Assembly: GCA_009917455.1 (NCBI GenBank)
Contig: QZDS01000030.1
Span: forward strand, 1-60,793
Source of the DNA: a bacterium 1xD8-48
Lineage (GTDB): Bacteria; Bacillota; Clostridia; Lachnospirales; Lachnospiraceae
Reading direction: 5' to 3'
DNA length: 60,793 bases
The notes beneath the pieces were generated by a model, which did not search any database, was not told the origin of the DNA, and worked only from the letters and a program-made list of their open reading frames with translations. Shown in pieces: positions 9,454 through 19,400 of this stretch. A program made the translations under genes and the position numbers. How positions within the stretch are numbered: position 1 is the stretch's first letter; each line of letters starts with the position of its first letter.

Positions 9454-9749
9454 AAGCCTGCCCTCCGTATATTCTGCCCGGGCGAATCACAACATCCCAT
9501 CAGGACCGATTCAGCCTTCCGCAGAAAAGTATAGGTTTTTGCAAATCTGCACTATCTTTCATAGTATCAAAGGATAACATACAAAGCGCTTATTTTCAAT
9601 ACTTTTTACTTTTTTGCGAAATTTTGTTACTGAAAAAAACAATTTGTATCGTCATTGTTTTTGATGAATTTAAAAACATAAACACGAATTTTATAACGCA
9701 AAAAGCGGTCATATAGGATAAAATATCTTCAGAAAGGCAGGGGATACAG
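9454..9749. other. Divergent intergenic region, AT-rich
   Basis: About 296 bases between the kinase and the isomerase operon, transcribed away from each other. It is AT-rich and must hold both promoters. I see only weak -10-like boxes (for example TATAGG near 9714) and no convincing -35 or operator. Confidence 0.5.
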
Positions 9750-10601
9750 ATGGCGGTAAAAGCGGTACAGCAGATTATGCTGGGCGGCGTATGTAAAAAT
9801 GAAGTGCAGGCACTTAGCACATTAAAGGCGGTGAAGGCGGCCGGTTATGACGGCCTGGAGTTAAACGGCTTTATGATTCGGCCCACTTCCCTGATGGTGC
9901 GGATGATGACGAGGGCGGCGGGAATGCCGGTGGGAGCGGGCGGAAACTTTGACTGGAGAGGAATGCTCCGGGAAGCCGGGCTTTGCACGGTGAGTCTCCA
10001 TGAGGATTTGGGAAGCGTTAAGAAAGACCCGGAGGCTGTGATACAAAGGGCGTCGGAGCTTGGCACGGACAAGGTAGTGATTACGGGAATGTACCGGTTC
10101 GATTATTCCGACAGGAAAGCCGTGGAGGATTTGGCGAAGGATTTGAACGCTTCCGGGGAAAGGCTCGCAAAGGCGGGGATTGGGCTTTTGTATCACAACC
10201 ACAACTGCGAGTTCCGGAAAGTGGAGAAAAACCGGACGGCCTATGATATGCTGATAGAAGAGACGGATTCCCGGTATGTCAATTTTGAGCTGGACTCGTA
10301 CTGGCCCACAGAGGCGGGGGTTTCGGCAATCGCGCTGATGAAGCGTCTTGGAGAAAGGATGAGGCTTTACCATATCAACGACAGGGGAACGAAGGTGACG
10401 GGTCCGTCCATGACGCCGATTTTAAAATCCGACAGCATGGAGCTGGGCTATGGCAATATGAATCTGGAGGAGCTGATAACTCAGGCACTTTCCGTAAACG
10501 TGGACGCGGTGATTTTGGAGAGCCATAAGAACTGGGCGGAGAAATCTCCCGTGAAATCCTTACAGATGAGCGCGGCATTTTTGAAGGAGCATATGAACTG
10601 A
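9750..10601 (+). CDS. Sugar phosphate isomerase/epimerase (AP endonuclease 2 fold)
   Basis: A 283-residue TIM-barrel protein of the xylose-isomerase-like family (IolE/IolI/YcjR relatives). Metal-binding positions are visible: the HNHNCEF segment near residue 151, ELDSYW near 178, HINDRG near 212 and a C-terminal LESHKNW. Members isomerise or epimerise sugars or their keto forms with a divalent metal. It begins an operon with a GH78 rhamnosidase whose ATG overlaps its TGA by one base (TGATG), so it likely processes the released sugar or a modified one. The exact substrate is not evident. Confidence 0.87.
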   Translation: MAVKAVQQIMLGGVCKNEVQALSTLKAVKAAGYDGLELNGFMIRPTSLMVRMMTRAAGMPVGAGGNFDWRGMLREAGLCTVSLHEDLGSVKKDPEAVIQRASELGTDKVVITGMYRFDYSDRKAVEDLAKDLNASGERLAKAGIGLLYHNHNCEFRKVEKNRTAYDMLIEETDSRYVNFELDSYWPTEAGVSAIALMKRLGERMRLYHINDRGTKVTGPSMTPILKSDSMELGYGNMNLEELITQALSVNVDAVILESHKNWAEKSPVKSLQMSAAFLKEHMN

Positions 10602-13174
10602 TGAAAGCGATTAATTTAAAGACCGAGCATCTGGTAAATCCCCTGGGAATTGATATTGTCCGTCCCTATCTGACCTGGAACTGCGAGGACGGAATCAGAC
10701 AGACCGCCTATGAAATTGAAGCGGCGGAAAACGGCCGGGTTATCTGGAAAAGCGGGAAAGTGCCGGGAAGCGGGATGAACGCCGTGTTGGGAATCGACGC
10801 GGTAAGCCGGCAGAGGATTTTCTGGAGGGTAAGACTTTGGGACGAAAGTGACATACCGGGAGAGTGGAGCAGCGGGGCCTGGTTTGAAACGGGACTTCTG
10901 GAGAAAGAACAGTTTACGGCCAAATGGATTAATCCCGAGCTTACCTGCAATCCGAACGAGCATAAGCCTGCCAGTTACCTGCGGACGTCCTTCAACGTGG
11001 AAAAATGCGGGAAGGCCAGACTGTACATTACCTGCCACGGGTTGTATGAGGCATACATCAACGGCAGCCGGGCGGGAGATTTCGTGCTGGCGCCGGGCTC
11101 TTACAATTATGCAAAAAAGCTGGCGTATCAGAGCTATGACGTGACGGAGCTTGTGAGAGAGGGAAAAAACGAGGTACAGGTGATTTTAGGCGACGGGTGG
11201 TATCGCAGCGTATCGGGAGTCGATGGGGACAGAAATCTGTACGGAGAGGATGTGGCTCTTTATTTTCAGCTGGAAATCGACGGAAAGCCGGTGTGCATTT
11301 CCGATGAAAGCTGGGAGGCTTCCCAGTCGGGCCCTATTCGTGAAAACGACATGCAGCAGGGAGAAGTGGTAGATGCCCGTCTGGAAGAAATCAGGGATTT
11401 TCATGAAGTGAAGACTGAAGATTTCGGTGTGGAAAATTTCACCTGCGCCAATTGTATGCCTGTGGGAGAGATGGAGCGTTTTGCGGGAACCATAAGGAAA
11501 ACGCCGAACGGAGAGCGGGTCATTGATTACGAACAGAATATGGCCGGATATATTGAGTTTACCCTTAACGCCCATGCGGGCGATAGGATTGTCTTAACCC
11601 ACGGAGAGACTCTGGACGAAAACGGGAATTTTACCCAGGAGAATTTTCAGGACAGGAAACGCCACAAGGAGGGAGGAACCAGACAGCAGGTTATTTATAT
11701 CTGCAAAGAAGGGGAAAATCATTACAAGTCGAAATTTACCATCTGGGGCTTCCGCTATGCAAAGGTGGAGACGGACATTGACCTTGAGGGCGCGGAGTTT
11801 ACCGCTATCGCCGTGTATTCCCGGATGGAGCAGACGGGGAGCTTTGCGTGCTCCGACAAATACGTGAACCGGCTGGTGCAAAACAGCATATGGAGCCAGA
11901 AATCCAATTTCTGCGACGTCCCCACGGACTGTCCCACAAGAGAGCGGGCAGCATGGACGGGAGATATGGGAGTGTTTGCGGAAACCGGCCTCTACCTCAT
12001 GGACTGCTATCCGGTTATCCGAAAATGGCTGGCCGAATGCCGTATGGCCCAGTTCCCCGACGGAAAAATAGCGAATATCGCGCCCAAAAACAACGTACCC
12101 GGATTTTTTTCCGGCTTACTGGCCGGTTCCGTCGGCTGGGGAGACGCCTGCATCATTGTGCCCTACGCCCTTTATAAGCGCTGCGGGGACAGACGCATTC
12201 TGGAAGAAAATTACGGGATGATGCAAAAATGGTACGGATTTCTGGAGAACAGGGCCAGGCAGAAGCCCTTAAATCCCATCAAACGCCTTAAGAGAAATCC
12301 CTACAGGAGATTTACCATAGAGACCGGCGTTGATTACGGCGAATGGTGCGAGCCGGATGTGGAGAGCACATCCGCCATGCGTACCCCTCAGGGCAAGGTG
12401 GCGACCGCCTGGTTTGCAAGGTCGGGAAAAATGCTGGCGGAGATTGCGGAAATTCTGGGAAAGACGGAGGATGCGGAAAATTACGGAAAGCTGGCGGCAA
12501 ACGCCCGGAAGGCTTTCCGGCATATTGCCACACAGGAAGGAAAGATTTTTTCCGACAGACAGGCCGATTATGTGCGGGCAATTTCCTTCGACTTGCTAAA
12601 GGAACAGGAAAAGAAGCAGGCGGCAGCTGATTTGAACCGGCTGGTGGAAAAGAACGGTTATCATTTAAACACAGGATTTTTGTCAACGCCGGCACTGTGC
12701 GGGACGCTTGCGGATTACGGCTATACGGAGAGCGCCTACCGGCTCCTTTTGCAGGACACCATGCCAGGCTGGCTTTACGCGGTGAAAAAGGGCGCCACCA
12801 CCATCTGGGAAAACTGGGACGGTGTCAATGAAAAGGGGGAAGTGAAGGCTTCCTTAAACCATTATTCCTACGGCGCAATCAGCGGGTGGCTTTTTGCCGG
12901 CGTTTGCGGAATCCGGGCAGAGGGGAGGAAGATTACCATAAGGCCGCAGCCGGACAGCTCCCTTAAGTATGCCAGAGCCGTGTACCTCTCGCCGGTTGGA
13001 GAGATTGTAAGCGGCTGGAAATACGAAGGGGACAGGTTGGTTTACGAAGTGGAAATCCCGGCAAACACGGAGGCGGAGATTATCCTGCCGGACGGAAGGA
13101 GAGAGTGTGTGACGGCGGGAAAATACTGGTTTCAGGTAACAGGAACAGCACAGATGTGCACAGCGCATAAATAG
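10601..13174 (+). CDS. GH78 alpha-L-rhamnosidase
   Basis: An 857-residue glycoside hydrolase with the GH78 order: N-terminal Bac_rhamnosid beta-sandwich domains (about 1-400), an (alpha/alpha)6 catalytic barrel (about 400-760) and a C-terminal beta domain. The hallmark DVPTDCPTRERAAWTGD segment (about residues 440-456) carries the acid residues and arginine of the active site. No signal peptide is present, so it acts inside the cell on imported rhamnosides, releasing L-rhamnose. It is translationally coupled to the isomerase upstream. The rhamnulose-1-phosphate aldolase is at 53285, far from this operon. Confidence 0.93.
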   Translation: MKAINLKTEHLVNPLGIDIVRPYLTWNCEDGIRQTAYEIEAAENGRVIWKSGKVPGSGMNAVLGIDAVSRQRIFWRVRLWDESDIPGEWSSGAWFETGLLEKEQFTAKWINPELTCNPNEHKPASYLRTSFNVEKCGKARLYITCHGLYEAYINGSRAGDFVLAPGSYNYAKKLAYQSYDVTELVREGKNEVQVILGDGWYRSVSGVDGDRNLYGEDVALYFQLEIDGKPVCISDESWEASQSGPIRENDMQQGEVVDARLEEIRDFHEVKTEDFGVENFTCANCMPVGEMERFAGTIRKTPNGERVIDYEQNMAGYIEFTLNAHAGDRIVLTHGETLDENGNFTQENFQDRKRHKEGGTRQQVIYICKEGENHYKSKFTIWGFRYAKVETDIDLEGAEFTAIAVYSRMEQTGSFACSDKYVNRLVQNSIWSQKSNFCDVPTDCPTRERAAWTGDMGVFAETGLYLMDCYPVIRKWLAECRMAQFPDGKIANIAPKNNVPGFFSGLLAGSVGWGDACIIVPYALYKRCGDRRILEENYGMMQKWYGFLENRARQKPLNPIKRLKRNPYRRFTIETGVDYGEWCEPDVESTSAMRTPQGKVATAWFARSGKMLAEIAEILGKTEDAENYGKLAANARKAFRHIATQEGKIFSDRQADYVRAISFDLLKEQEKKQAAADLNRLVEKNGYHLNTGFLSTPALCGTLADYGYTESAYRLLLQDTMPGWLYAVKKGATTIWENWDGVNEKGEVKASLNHYSYGAISGWLFAGVCGIRAEGRKITIRPQPDSSLKYARAVYLSPVGEIVSGWKYEGDRLVYEVEIPANTEAEIILPDGRRECVTAGKYWFQVTGTAQMCTAHK

Positions 13175-13225
13175 ATTTGGGGACGCAGAATGCGGCCACT
13201 CAAAAGAACAGGAGGAATAAAAGCG

Positions 13226-14803
13226 ATGATAATTGAAAACACAGAATTCGGACGGGTAGAGGTGACGGATATTCCGCTGCCGGAGGGAATTGATTCCAAT
13301 ATCAACGGAACCTATACCTTTTCGGGCAGAGTGCTTGTAGCGGAGAGAAAGCCGGAGAAGGACGAGGACTGGTACAGGGTTTTTACCATGGAAGACGACG
13401 GGACGGCGGTCTGCGAGCTGTTTGACGGCGTTATCCGCAAGAAAAAGGGCGCGAACGGCATCCGCTGGATGTGCTTTGCGGACAATAAGAGAATTTTGCT
13501 GGGGGATTACGTGCTGGAGTGCACGCCGGATTTGGATGCCTGCACATCCTCTGAGCTGGTGGAGGTCGCTCTGCCGGAGGAAATCGCAAGGATTCCCGGC
13601 GTCTTTATGCGGTGGTCGGAGCCGATTATCGCCCCGGATAACGAGCATATCTGCTTTTCCACACTGACGGGAAGCGGCGCTTTCAACTTTCTGGGAAGAC
13701 TGATTCGGCGGGAGTCAGAGTATAAGGTGGAGGACGCCTGTCTCATAAGTTCCGTAAACGATATCGAGCCTGACCCTGAAAACGAGGGCTTTGCCCGCAG
13801 AAAAATCCAGAGAGGCGGGGAAGTGAAGCAGTTTATAAGAGGCGGAAGGGGAATTACCCTTGCGGGAGGCGGAAAATGCATCAGCGAAAGCACTCTGCAA
13901 ATGCTGGATGGCGAAGAGTTTGTCCAGATTACGGACACCCTTGGCTACGAGGAAACCGCAATCTTTTCTCCCGATGAAAAATGCGCCGTCTGTATGTCTC
14001 CCAGATTTTCTCCGAAGACAGACTGCGGTGTGCTGGGAGTGGTTCCGCTTTACAATGACATCGTTACGCGAAGCAGGTATTTGAATGTACTGTATCAGTA
14101 TGCGATTGCGGGAGTGCGTTTTCAGAGAAAGGGCAATATCGGACCGGCTCTGATTGACGTGGAACGCTCCATGAAAGAGGGGCGGGGCTATGAAGGCGTT
14201 AATTTGAGCGACTGCGAGGGAAAATGGGTGTATTATTCCCCTATGAGCTGGCATCCCGACAGCACAAGGGCAATGTGGAACGAGAGCACAAAGGTGGCGG
14301 AGGGCAATGTGAAAAGCAGGCTGCGCAGATGCAGACTGCTGGATAAAGCGCCCACGGAGCCGGTTCCGGCCGGAAGGACGCCGGATAAAGAGGAGATACC
14401 CTATGCTCTGCCTCTCTCCGACGCATTAAAGACCGAAATGCCAGAGCTGCCGATTAAAATAAAAGGAGCCGGAGGCGGTGTTGTAATCAATTCCTGTATC
14501 GATATAGATACCTTTGAAACCCTGTACGAAAATTACAGTGAGGATGGCAGAACCTTTTATAACGGATGGCTTCGGGTGAAGTCCCCGGCGAATATGTTCA
14601 TGCCGGGCGAGACGGTCATCCGTAGCGATATTGATGTGACAGGAGAGCATCAGGGACAGATGAAGCTGCGCATTGTGCTTAAGGCGGACGAGAGATTTCA
14701 GATTCATCCGGACAGGAGCCTTGATGAGGACGGGAAGCCTGAATGTACGGGCTTTGCGGAGTATGACGGGGTGAGGAGGAATGTGGAGGAGATGGGGGAC
14801 TGA
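13226..14803 (+). CDS. Beta-propeller-like protein of the rhamnosidase operon, unknown function
   Basis: A 525-residue protein; AGGAGG at 13209 points to ATG 13226 rather than the in-frame start at 13190. I do not recognise a catalytic family. It contains several spaced PD40-like strands (IIAPDNEHICFS, FSPDEKCAVCMS, WHPDSTRAMWNE), so a six- or seven-bladed propeller is likely, as in TolB-like or oligogalacturonate-lyase-like proteins. No signal peptide. Because it follows an isomerase and a rhamnosidase in one operon it may be a lyase or binding protein for the same glycan, but that is inference. Confidence 0.7.
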   Translation: MIIENTEFGRVEVTDIPLPEGIDSNINGTYTFSGRVLVAERKPEKDEDWYRVFTMEDDGTAVCELFDGVIRKKKGANGIRWMCFADNKRILLGDYVLECTPDLDACTSSELVEVALPEEIARIPGVFMRWSEPIIAPDNEHICFSTLTGSGAFNFLGRLIRRESEYKVEDACLISSVNDIEPDPENEGFARRKIQRGGEVKQFIRGGRGITLAGGGKCISESTLQMLDGEEFVQITDTLGYEETAIFSPDEKCAVCMSPRFSPKTDCGVLGVVPLYNDIVTRSRYLNVLYQYAIAGVRFQRKGNIGPALIDVERSMKEGRGYEGVNLSDCEGKWVYYSPMSWHPDSTRAMWNESTKVAEGNVKSRLRRCRLLDKAPTEPVPAGRTPDKEEIPYALPLSDALKTEMPELPIKIKGAGGGVVINSCIDIDTFETLYENYSEDGRTFYNGWLRVKSPANMFMPGETVIRSDIDVTGEHQGQMKLRIVLKADERFQIHPDRSLDEDGKPECTGFAEYDGVRRNVEEMGD

Positions 14804-14851
14804 GGGAATTTGGGCGGATATTATACGGGAGATACTTTCGAGAAAATGTTT

Positions 14852-14891
14852 AAAAAAAGAGGAAAGGCGGCTGGCATCAGCCGTCCTTTCC
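14852..14891 (-). terminator. Terminator between convergent genes
   Basis: GGAAAGGCGGCTG (14861-14873) pairs with CAGCCG-T-CCTTTCC (14878-14891), one bulged base. On the minus strand the stem is followed by TCTTTTTTT, so it mainly serves the minus-strand gene at 14940. It may stop both. Confidence 0.75.
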
Positions 14892-14939
14892 CTGACTTTT
14901 GGTTCTTTCATTTTCAGGTGTCATAATATTACTTTTCTG

Positions 14940-16250
14940 TTATTCCGGCAGCAGGTCCGCAATATATGCCCTGAAAAAGGCAAGAGGGTCCTCGCTATGG
15001 GAAGCGCACAGAAAAATCCAGTCATAGGGGTTTCCGGCGTATAAATTTTCATATCCGCACAGCTTAAGGCGGCTGTCAGCCTCTTCCTGATAGATTTCAT
15101 AGAGAGTGCTTTTATCAATATCAGATACGTCGGAGATACCAACCTTGATACAGGCCCAGAAAGCATAAAAGTCAAGCAAAACAATCATCTTTCGGATGGA
15201 ATCGTAGGACTTGGAGGTGGAAATCTTCGTCGCATCCAGAACATCGGACATCACCTTTTTACCTGGGAAGTTGTTTCTGACGACGTAAGGAATATCGATA
15301 TTTTTAGGCATTCCCGAGACGGTGCAGAGAAGGCGGTCTAAAACAAAGGTGTTTGCCCTGATGTTTTTACCGCCGATGGTTTCCAGAAGATATTCCGCAG
15401 GGGAGTCAGCTGAATTTTGGGCATCAAAAAGGATTTCCTTTATTAAAAGTCCAAAGCTGTCGTAATCCTTTTTACTGATTAGAGGCAAATCCTTTACCGC
15501 ATTGCCAGAGCTGATTCTTCTTGACAGTGTTCTTTTCAGATTGTCAATCTTTAATTTTGCATCTTCGTCACCGGTTAATTCACGCATCAGCTCATTTATG
15601 ACGTTCAGGGCGGTGCTGTTCCAGCTGTGAAAAGAGTCCCTGTTTGCAATCAGAAATTCTTCCAGCTCCCACGTGGATGAAAAATCGGATATTTTGCATT
15701 GAACATACTGGGTATAGAAGGGAGGCTCTCCGTCGTCAGTTCCTTTTCCTGCCAGCCCGTCGTCATTGGCATTTTCCACAGCGTTTATGACGTTCAGCGC
15801 TTCCCGCCATGTGTTCCCGTGCAGTAAAGCATAGTAAAATACCGCTTCGTCAACCGTATGGCAGTTAAAGGCTCTGTCATAGTAGACGTGGTGGAAAAAC
15901 CAGAGAGTTTCCTCATAATCCAGCTGCAAAGCAAAACATATCTCATAGATTCTTCTGCGGCTGCCGGCCTCAATCTTGGGCCGGTGTTTTCCGGCAAACC
16001 ATGCATAGACAGTTTCTCTTTCGATATCGGAGGGAAGCGCTTTCAGTTTTGCGTACAGGTAGTCTGCCATTTCTCCGTTTTCCTCACTTCCCGTATAGCC
16101 TTTTTTTCTTAAAAGCTCCTTTAGGCCAAGGTCAAAGGAACGGAAGGAGGCAGGAGATTTCAAAAAATCGACGGCGTCCTCCAAATCTTCGTCTATTGAA
16201 AAGTAATTTTGGAGGCTTTGCCGGTTAAATAAGGTATAATTATTATTCAT
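14940..16250 (-). CDS. Hypothetical protein with HTH-like N-terminus, divergent to the kinase-STAND operon
   Basis: A 436-residue, mostly helical, soluble protein that I cannot assign to a named family. Residues about 40-105 read like an extended XRE-type helix-turn-helix (LGLKELLRKKG...ADYLYAKLK...ETVYAWFAGKHRPK...RRRIYEICFALQLD), and the rest has no recognised motif. It is transcribed from a strong promoter that lies back to back with that of the kinase-STAND gene. This suggests it is the regulator of, or protein partner for, that operon. AGGAGAG upstream supports the ATG at 16250. Confidence 0.7.
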   Translation of the reverse strand: MNNNYTLFNRQSLQNYFSIDEDLEDAVDFLKSPASFRSFDLGLKELLRKKGYTGSEENGEMADYLYAKLKALPSDIERETVYAWFAGKHRPKIEAGSRRRIYEICFALQLDYEETLWFFHHVYYDRAFNCHTVDEAVFYYALLHGNTWREALNVINAVENANDDGLAGKGTDDGEPPFYTQYVQCKISDFSSTWELEEFLIANRDSFHSWNSTALNVINELMRELTGDEDAKLKIDNLKRTLSRRISSGNAVKDLPLISKKDYDSFGLLIKEILFDAQNSADSPAEYLLETIGGKNIRANTFVLDRLLCTVSGMPKNIDIPYVVRNNFPGKKVMSDVLDATKISTSKSYDSIRKMIVLLDFYAFWACIKVGISDVSDIDKSTLYEIYQEEADSRLKLCGYENLYAGNPYDWIFLCASHSEDPLAFFRAYIADLLPE

Positions 16251-16291
16251 TGCAATTTTTTTCTCTCCTGTAAAGACAATAAATTTTTTTC

Positions 16292-16320
16292 ATTATAGCC
16301 TGTTATTTCCCGGAAGTCAA
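16292..16320 (-). promoter_or_regulatory. Promoter of the 14940-16250 gene
   Basis: Read on the minus strand: TTGACT (complement of 16315-16320), a 17-base spacer, then TATAAT (complement of 16292-16297). A ribosome binding site AGGAGAG follows at 16262-16268. Close to consensus, so probably well expressed. Confidence 0.75.
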
Positions 16321-16375
16321 AAATCAGAATTACAAACCGGTACAAGGCAAACAGTATAATACAGATATCTCCTGG

Positions 16376-16404
16376 TTGAGAAATACAGGGATTAAGGATA
16401 CAAT
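16376..16404 (+). promoter_or_regulatory. Promoter of the kinase-STAND/radical-SAM operon
   Basis: TTGAGA (16376-16381), 17-base spacer, TACAAT (16399-16404), 38 bases before the ATG. A second possible -10 (TATAAT, 16355-16360) lies further upstream with a poor -35. The region between this and the divergent promoter is only about 55 bases, so one regulator could control both. Confidence 0.55.
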
Positions 16405-16442
16405 GTCTGTATACATGCCAGAGGAATTTTGCAGGAGAGAGT

Positions 16443-19400
16443 ATGAGGGATAAAAGAACTGTATTAAACAGAGATACAAAACTGAAGATAGATGACAGCA
16501 GAACCGTCCGTATTCGGGGCGAGACAGGGAGAGGTGCAAGCTGTATCGTATACGACGCGGTTTATGCGGATGGGATTGGAATGGAACATAATGCCCGGAT
16601 AAAAGAGTGTTATCCGTGCTATCTGCCGGTAAACAGGACAGCTGACGGCCGGCTGACGACAACCGAGGCTTATGAGTCGGAATTTGAAACGGCAAAACAA
16701 AAGTTTATCCACGCCTATCAGAGAAACGTGGAAGTGAGGAACACATTGGGGCTCACCAATTCGACAGTAAACTCCACGGATATCGTTTACCGGAATCAGA
16801 CTGTCTATATTATGATGACACTGGACGAGGGGACAGATTACAGAACCTATGAGGACGGCTCATTAAAAGAGCTGTTTGAACATGTGAAAAGCCTGGCCGG
16901 GCTGATAAAGAAGTATCATCAGAACGGATATCTGCATCTGGATATTAAACCGGAAAATATACTGATTCTGCCGGAGACAAAAGAGCATGTTCTGCTGTTT
17001 GACTTTGACTCCATGGTGCTTGTAAGTGAACTTACGGAAATGGATGGCTTTCATTTATCTTTTTCTGACGGCTTTTCCGCACCAGAGCAGGTAAATGGAG
17101 AGGTTGGCAAAATCGGCAGACAGACGGATATTTATTCCGTTGGCGCATTGGTGTTTTTCAAATTATTCGGGAAAAAACCGGAATTGAAGGATTGTAAGCT
17201 CTCAGGCGTTTTTCATTTTGAGAAGATGAAATTTGCGGGCAAAAGTTATCAGCCAAAGCTTTACAGGACGTTGACGACATTTTTCAAAAAAACACTGGCT
17301 GCCGCCGCCGTGTCAAGGTGGAGCGATATGCAGCCGGTAATAGATGCTCTGGAGGAATTGATTACTCTGTCGGATATCGGAAGCGTTTATCTGGTGGATT
17401 CCTTTCAATATAATGCCGCCTGTTTTGTGGGACGGAGACAGGAGATAGAGAAAACAGGGAATATTCTTAAGGAAAAACAGCTGGCGATTCTTTCAGGAAT
17501 CGGCGGGATAGGGAAAACCGAAACGGCAAGACGGTACGCTTTTATCAACCGGAATCAATATGATACGGTAGCATTCCTGGTATTTGAATCCTCCATTAAG
17601 AAGCTTGTCTGTGATGAGGTGGAAATTAATGGGATTTCAAAAGATGAAAACGAGACGGAAGAAGATTATTTTCAAAGAAAAATCAGCCTTATGCAAAAAA
17701 TCTTAACTCCTGCCGATTTGCTGATAGTGGATAATTTTGACGTGGAATATGATGCGGATATGGAAAGTCTGCTTAAGTGCCCCTGCAAGTTTATCATTAC
17801 AACAAGAGAGGACTTCAGGGATTTTAATTATCCGCAGATTACAATTAAGGGAATGGATAGCGGAGAGGAGATTCTGGAGCTGTTTTACACTTATAACGAC
17901 ACCGTTTATCCGCCCTCTGAGCAGGAAGCTGTCAGGAAGATAATCAGGTTTGAGGATTATCACACGATGACAGTGGAACTGACAGCAAAATATTTACGGG
18001 ATACCAATATCCTGCCTGCAGACTTATATGCGAAATTCCTGGAAAAGGAAGGCGTTGCCAATACGGAGGAAATCAGGATAAAGCAGAGAAAGGACGGCAG
18101 GCTGCGCGCAGAAAGCGTTAATAATCATTTAAGGATATTGTTTGACCTTTCAGGCTTCGACGACTGTGAGAAGGAAATCATAGGCAGCCTTTCCCTGCTT
18201 GCGGGAATCCGCATCCAAAAAGCCAGATTTGAGGAATTATGCAGGGTGGACAATATAAAAAGCAGGCTGGAAAAATTGATAAAACGCGGCTGGGTGGAAT
18301 GGGACGGACAAAAAGAAAAGATATCCCTGCATCAGGTGATACAGGATTTGGTTTATAAGGAAATGAGTCCCGACGCATCCCGTTGTCCCCGCATAGTGGA
18401 AGGAATGGGCAGATACCTTACCGGGGATACGGCGAATTATGAGGAGTCAAAAATCCGGCGGCAGGTTTTTGACGTGTTTATGAACAGGCTTTCGGGCAGC
18501 AGTATCCCTTACGCCAGACTTTGTCTGCAATACGGGAAGGAGGATAAGTTAAGGAAAGCCGAAAGGATATGTCTTGCCGGTAAGGAGAAGGAAGCGTCTG
18601 ATTTGCTACAGAAAATCTATCGGATGAAGATATGGAAAGCTGCTGAATGCGGGGATATGTTCGAGACGGATATAGACGATTTGGGAGAATATGAGAGGAG
18701 CAAATATGCGGAAATATCCGGGCTTATGGATAAAGCGGAGGCGTACTGCAGAAAGTTTTCGGAGGAACCGGACTACTTTGTCAGGGAATTTGTGGAAATG
18801 GGGATTGAAGTACATGAGGCTTTATCGGGAGGGATGCTCGCCTATCCTCAGGAAGCGTCCGCAGAGCTGGATGAGATTTACGTAAAAATTAAAAATCTGT
18901 TTGAGAGCGCCACAGAAAGGCTTTCCGATACGACTTATGCGGATGAGGAGAAGGAAAGGCTGTATAAAAAGATGCTGGCGTTTTATGGCGGGAACTGTGT
19001 GGAGTTAGCGTTATATGCCAATGAACATTCTTCGGATATAGGAAAAGCGCTCTGGTATCAGGAGCAGATTGACAGATTGTCAGAAAGTAATTTTTGCGGA
19101 CGGTATGTGTCAAACATGGATTTGGCGGACGAATATGAAAAGAAAGGAGATTATGAAAAAGTAATCGGGTGCTATGAAAAGGCTCTGGAAAGCGGCGAGG
19201 ATTTCTATGAGGTCATTATGAGATGTATGGCGGATACCTTTCTAAAAATGGAAAATCCCGCAGAAGCGGTGAAATGCCTGAGCAAAATTCTGGAAAAGAA
19301 TAGGGCGGCAGCTGACAGTTACTCCTGCTATGTCTGTCTTGACCTGATAAAAATATTTCTGGCTCAGGGAGAATACGGAAAGGCACGGGACTATGCGGAA

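Noticed and set aside
8176..9534. 452-codon plus-strand open frame across the kinase gene
   Set aside because: It is antisense to a well-supported histidine kinase, lacks a ribosome binding site and encodes no recognisable domain. Long antisense frames are common opposite GC-biased genes.
12854..13648. 264-codon minus-strand frame across the GH78/propeller boundary
   Set aside because: It spans two coding genes and their junction; no ribosome binding site or motif.
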